The position numbers and the translations under genes were made by a program. Shown piece after piece: positions 62,386-64,000 of a stretch of 64,000 nt of DNA (the first letter of the stretch is position 1; each line of letters begins with the position of its first letter). The notes beneath the pieces are model-generated. The model saw only the letters and a list, made by a program, of their open reading frames with translations. It had not been told where the DNA came from and did no database searches. The DNA lies in contig CM067091.1 of the NCBI GenBank assembly GCA_034008185.1, positions 6,923,799 through 6,987,798 on the forward strand, written 5' to 3'. The DNA comes from Gorsachius magnificus. Taxonomy: Eukaryota > Chordata > Aves > Pelecaniformes > Ardeidae.

Positions 62386-63512
62386 TAGAATCATAGAATC
62401 ACTTTGGTTGGAAAAGACCTTTAAGATCATCGAGTCCAACCGTTAACCTAACCCTGCCATCCCACCACTAAACCATGCCCCTAAGCACCTCATCTATCCT
62501 TTTTTTAAATACCTCCAGGGATGAGGACTCTACCACCTCCCTGGACAGCCCCTTCCAGAGCCTGACAACCCTCTCAGTGAAGAAGTTTTTCCTAATGTCT
62601 AGCCTAAACCTGCCCTGGCGCAGCTTCAAACCATTCCCCCTCATCCTATCATCTGTTACCAGGGAGAAGAGGCCGACCCCCACCTCACTACAGCCTCCTT
62701 TCAGGTAGTTGTAGAGGGTGATCAGGTCTCCCCTCAGCCTCCTCTTCTCCAGACTAAACAACCCCAGTTCCCTCAGCCGCTCCTCATATGACTTGTGTTC
62801 CAGACCCCTCACCAGCTTGGTTGCTCTCCTCTGGACAAGTTCCAGCAATGCAACATCTTTCTTGTAGCGAGGGGCCCAAAACTGAACACAGTATTCAAGG
62901 TGCGGCCTCGCCAGCACTGAGTACAGGGGCACAATGACTTCCCTACTCCTGCTGGTCACACTATTCCTGATACAAGCCAGGATGCCATTGGCCTTCTTGG
63001 CCACCTGGGCACACTGCTGGCTCATATTCAGCCGCCTGTCAACCAGTACCCCCAGGTCTTTTTCCACCAGGCAGCTTTCCAGCCGCTCTTCCCCAAGCCT
63101 GTAGCGCTGCATGGGGTTGTTGTGACCCAAGTGCAGGACCCGGTACCTGGCCTTATTGAACCTCATACAGTTGGCCTCGGCCCATGGATCCAGCCTGTCC
63201 AGGTCCCTCTGCAGAGCCCTCCTCCCCTCCAGCAGATCAACAGTACCACCCAGTTTGGTGTCGTCTGCAAATTTACTGAGGGCACGCTCAATCCCCTCAT
63301 CCAGGTCATTGATAAAGATATTAAACAAGACTGGCCCTAGAACTGAGCCCTGGGGGACACCGCTTGTGACCAGTCGCCAACTGGATTTAGCTCCATTCAC
63401 CATGACTCTCTGGGCTCGGCCATCCAGCCAGTTTTTAACCCAGTGAAGAGTACATCCATCTAGGCCATGAGCTGCCAGCTTCTCCAGGAGAATGCTATGG
63501 GAAATACTGTCT
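62386..63512 (-). mobile_element. CR1 LINE, 5'-truncated, about 1.13 kb (minus strand)
   Basis: A CR1 non-LTR retrotransposon copy in the minus orientation. Its 3' end is the terminal repeat seen on the plus strand as 'tagaatcatagaatc' at 62,386-62,400. After it come the short 3' untranslated part ('ggttggaaaagacctttaag', 'atcatcgagtccaac') and the last part of ORF2 with an intact reading frame. The 5' break is at about 63,512, where the coding similarity stops inside the reverse-transcriptase domain. The sequence outside the break is A/T-rich, with T16 at 63,579-63,594. No target-site duplication is seen, as usual for CR1. It is the youngest-looking transposon in the window. Confidence 0.96.
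62468..63511 (-). pseudogene. CR1 ORF2 C-terminal fragment (reverse transcriptase, open but truncated)
   Basis: The open frame reads on the minus strand from upstream non-CR1 sequence through 63,511 to a stop at 62,468-62,470. In the 376-codon frame, residues 1-29 come from flanking A-rich DNA and are not CR1. From residue 30 the protein is the second half of the reverse transcriptase: '[20 protein letters not shown]' at 79-98 and the catalytic FADD box at 110-113, followed by the C-terminal region with '[20 protein letters not shown]'. The N-terminal endonuclease and the first reverse-transcriptase motifs are missing, so it cannot mobilise itself. No stop or frameshift is seen in the remaining ~347 codons, which suggests recent insertion. 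Its natural product would copy CR1 RNA into the genome by target-primed reverse transcription. Confidence 0.93.
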
Positions 63513-63594
63513 TCCAAAAATTCTAAAAAATAATCACTGACATGGAAAGTCAGTGAAAATTTTTTTTGCTGTTCTTTCTTTTTTTTTTTTTTTT

Positions 63595-64000
63595 CCATGA
63601 CAGATTAAGAGTGGAAGTACAATGCATTTTACAGTTTGGGTGTTAATCCTCAGTGTGCTGTGAAATGGAGAAGACGCTTTCTGCGCCTCCAAAAACAAAG
63701 ATGTATCTCGGAAGGGATATAAACACGGCAGGTCTCCCAGAGTAATACGCACTCAGAACGCTGCTTTTTCTACACAGGAGATGAAATCATAATAGCATAC
63801 ACTTATTTACTTCTAAAAACCATCAATAATAAGAGATGTATAACTGAACTCTGGGCTCTTCTCACATGCACTTAAAAATGAAATGAATCTTTAGAAGAAA
63901 CAGAAACACATATATATGTGTATATAAGCAGTGTGAGGAAGCTACGGTGCAAACCAAACTGAATTATCTATGTTTCTTTAAAGTACGTTCAAGAGCATTT
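63595..64000. other. Non-coding stretch with a TA/GT palindrome
   Basis: No gene recognised. A perfect 16-base palindrome 'acacatatatatgtgt' lies at 63,906-63,921. The rest is AT-rich unique sequence. Confidence 0.5.

Noticed and set aside
62475..63446. Plus-strand open frames of 72-96 codons
   Set aside because: They are antisense shadows of the CR1 reverse-transcriptase frame.

Overview
The window looks like gene-poor, non-coding avian nuclear DNA, either intergenic or intronic. The best evidence for a bird is a set of CR1 LINE copies: six pieces with the CR1 3' end or its typical 3' body. Several end in the diagnostic 8-bp terminal repeat ATTCTRTG. No other young interspersed repeat family is visible. 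The rest is mostly unique sequence with short homopolymer tracts and a few microsatellites or minisatellites. Faint, very old relics resembling MIR/CORE-SINE or L2/L3-type amniote repeats are also present. I found no bacterial, organellar or viral gene layout.

Layout: 1-8,500 is mostly unique, with a short CR1 3' tail at 823-875, T-tracts, a 53-bp minisatellite at 3,481-3,635 and an ancient repeat relic at 4,315-4,445. From 8,560 to about 23,000 the DNA is unique, with several motif-dense, repeat-free blocks that look like candidate conserved non-coding elements (CNEs). CR1 pieces lie at 21,571, 23,384 and 27,099. From 27,700 to 35,300 there are more candidate CNE blocks, interrupted by a 197-bp pure pyrimidine tract at 31,543-31,739. 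From 35,300 to 46,500 the sequence is unique, with a 28-bp tandem repeat at 46,031-46,159 followed by a CR1 tail. From 46,500 to 62,300 it is unique with a 23-base C run at 53,157-53,179 and a candidate CNE block at 57,280-57,570. At 62,386-63,512 lies the best preserved element, a 5'-truncated CR1 on the minus strand whose remaining reverse-transcriptase reading frame is still open.

Coding content: the only open reading frame with a recognisable protein family is the CR1 reverse-transcriptase remnant. The other long open frames are short, low-complexity, on both strands, or translations of repeats, and none resembles a family I recognise. I cannot exclude small exons of a large gene spanning the window; that would need RNA or protein alignment. 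No operon, CRISPR array, rRNA, convincing tRNA or novel defence or metabolic system is visible. The most useful leads are the candidate regulatory blocks, the hairpins and palindromes, and the tandem arrays listed as findings.
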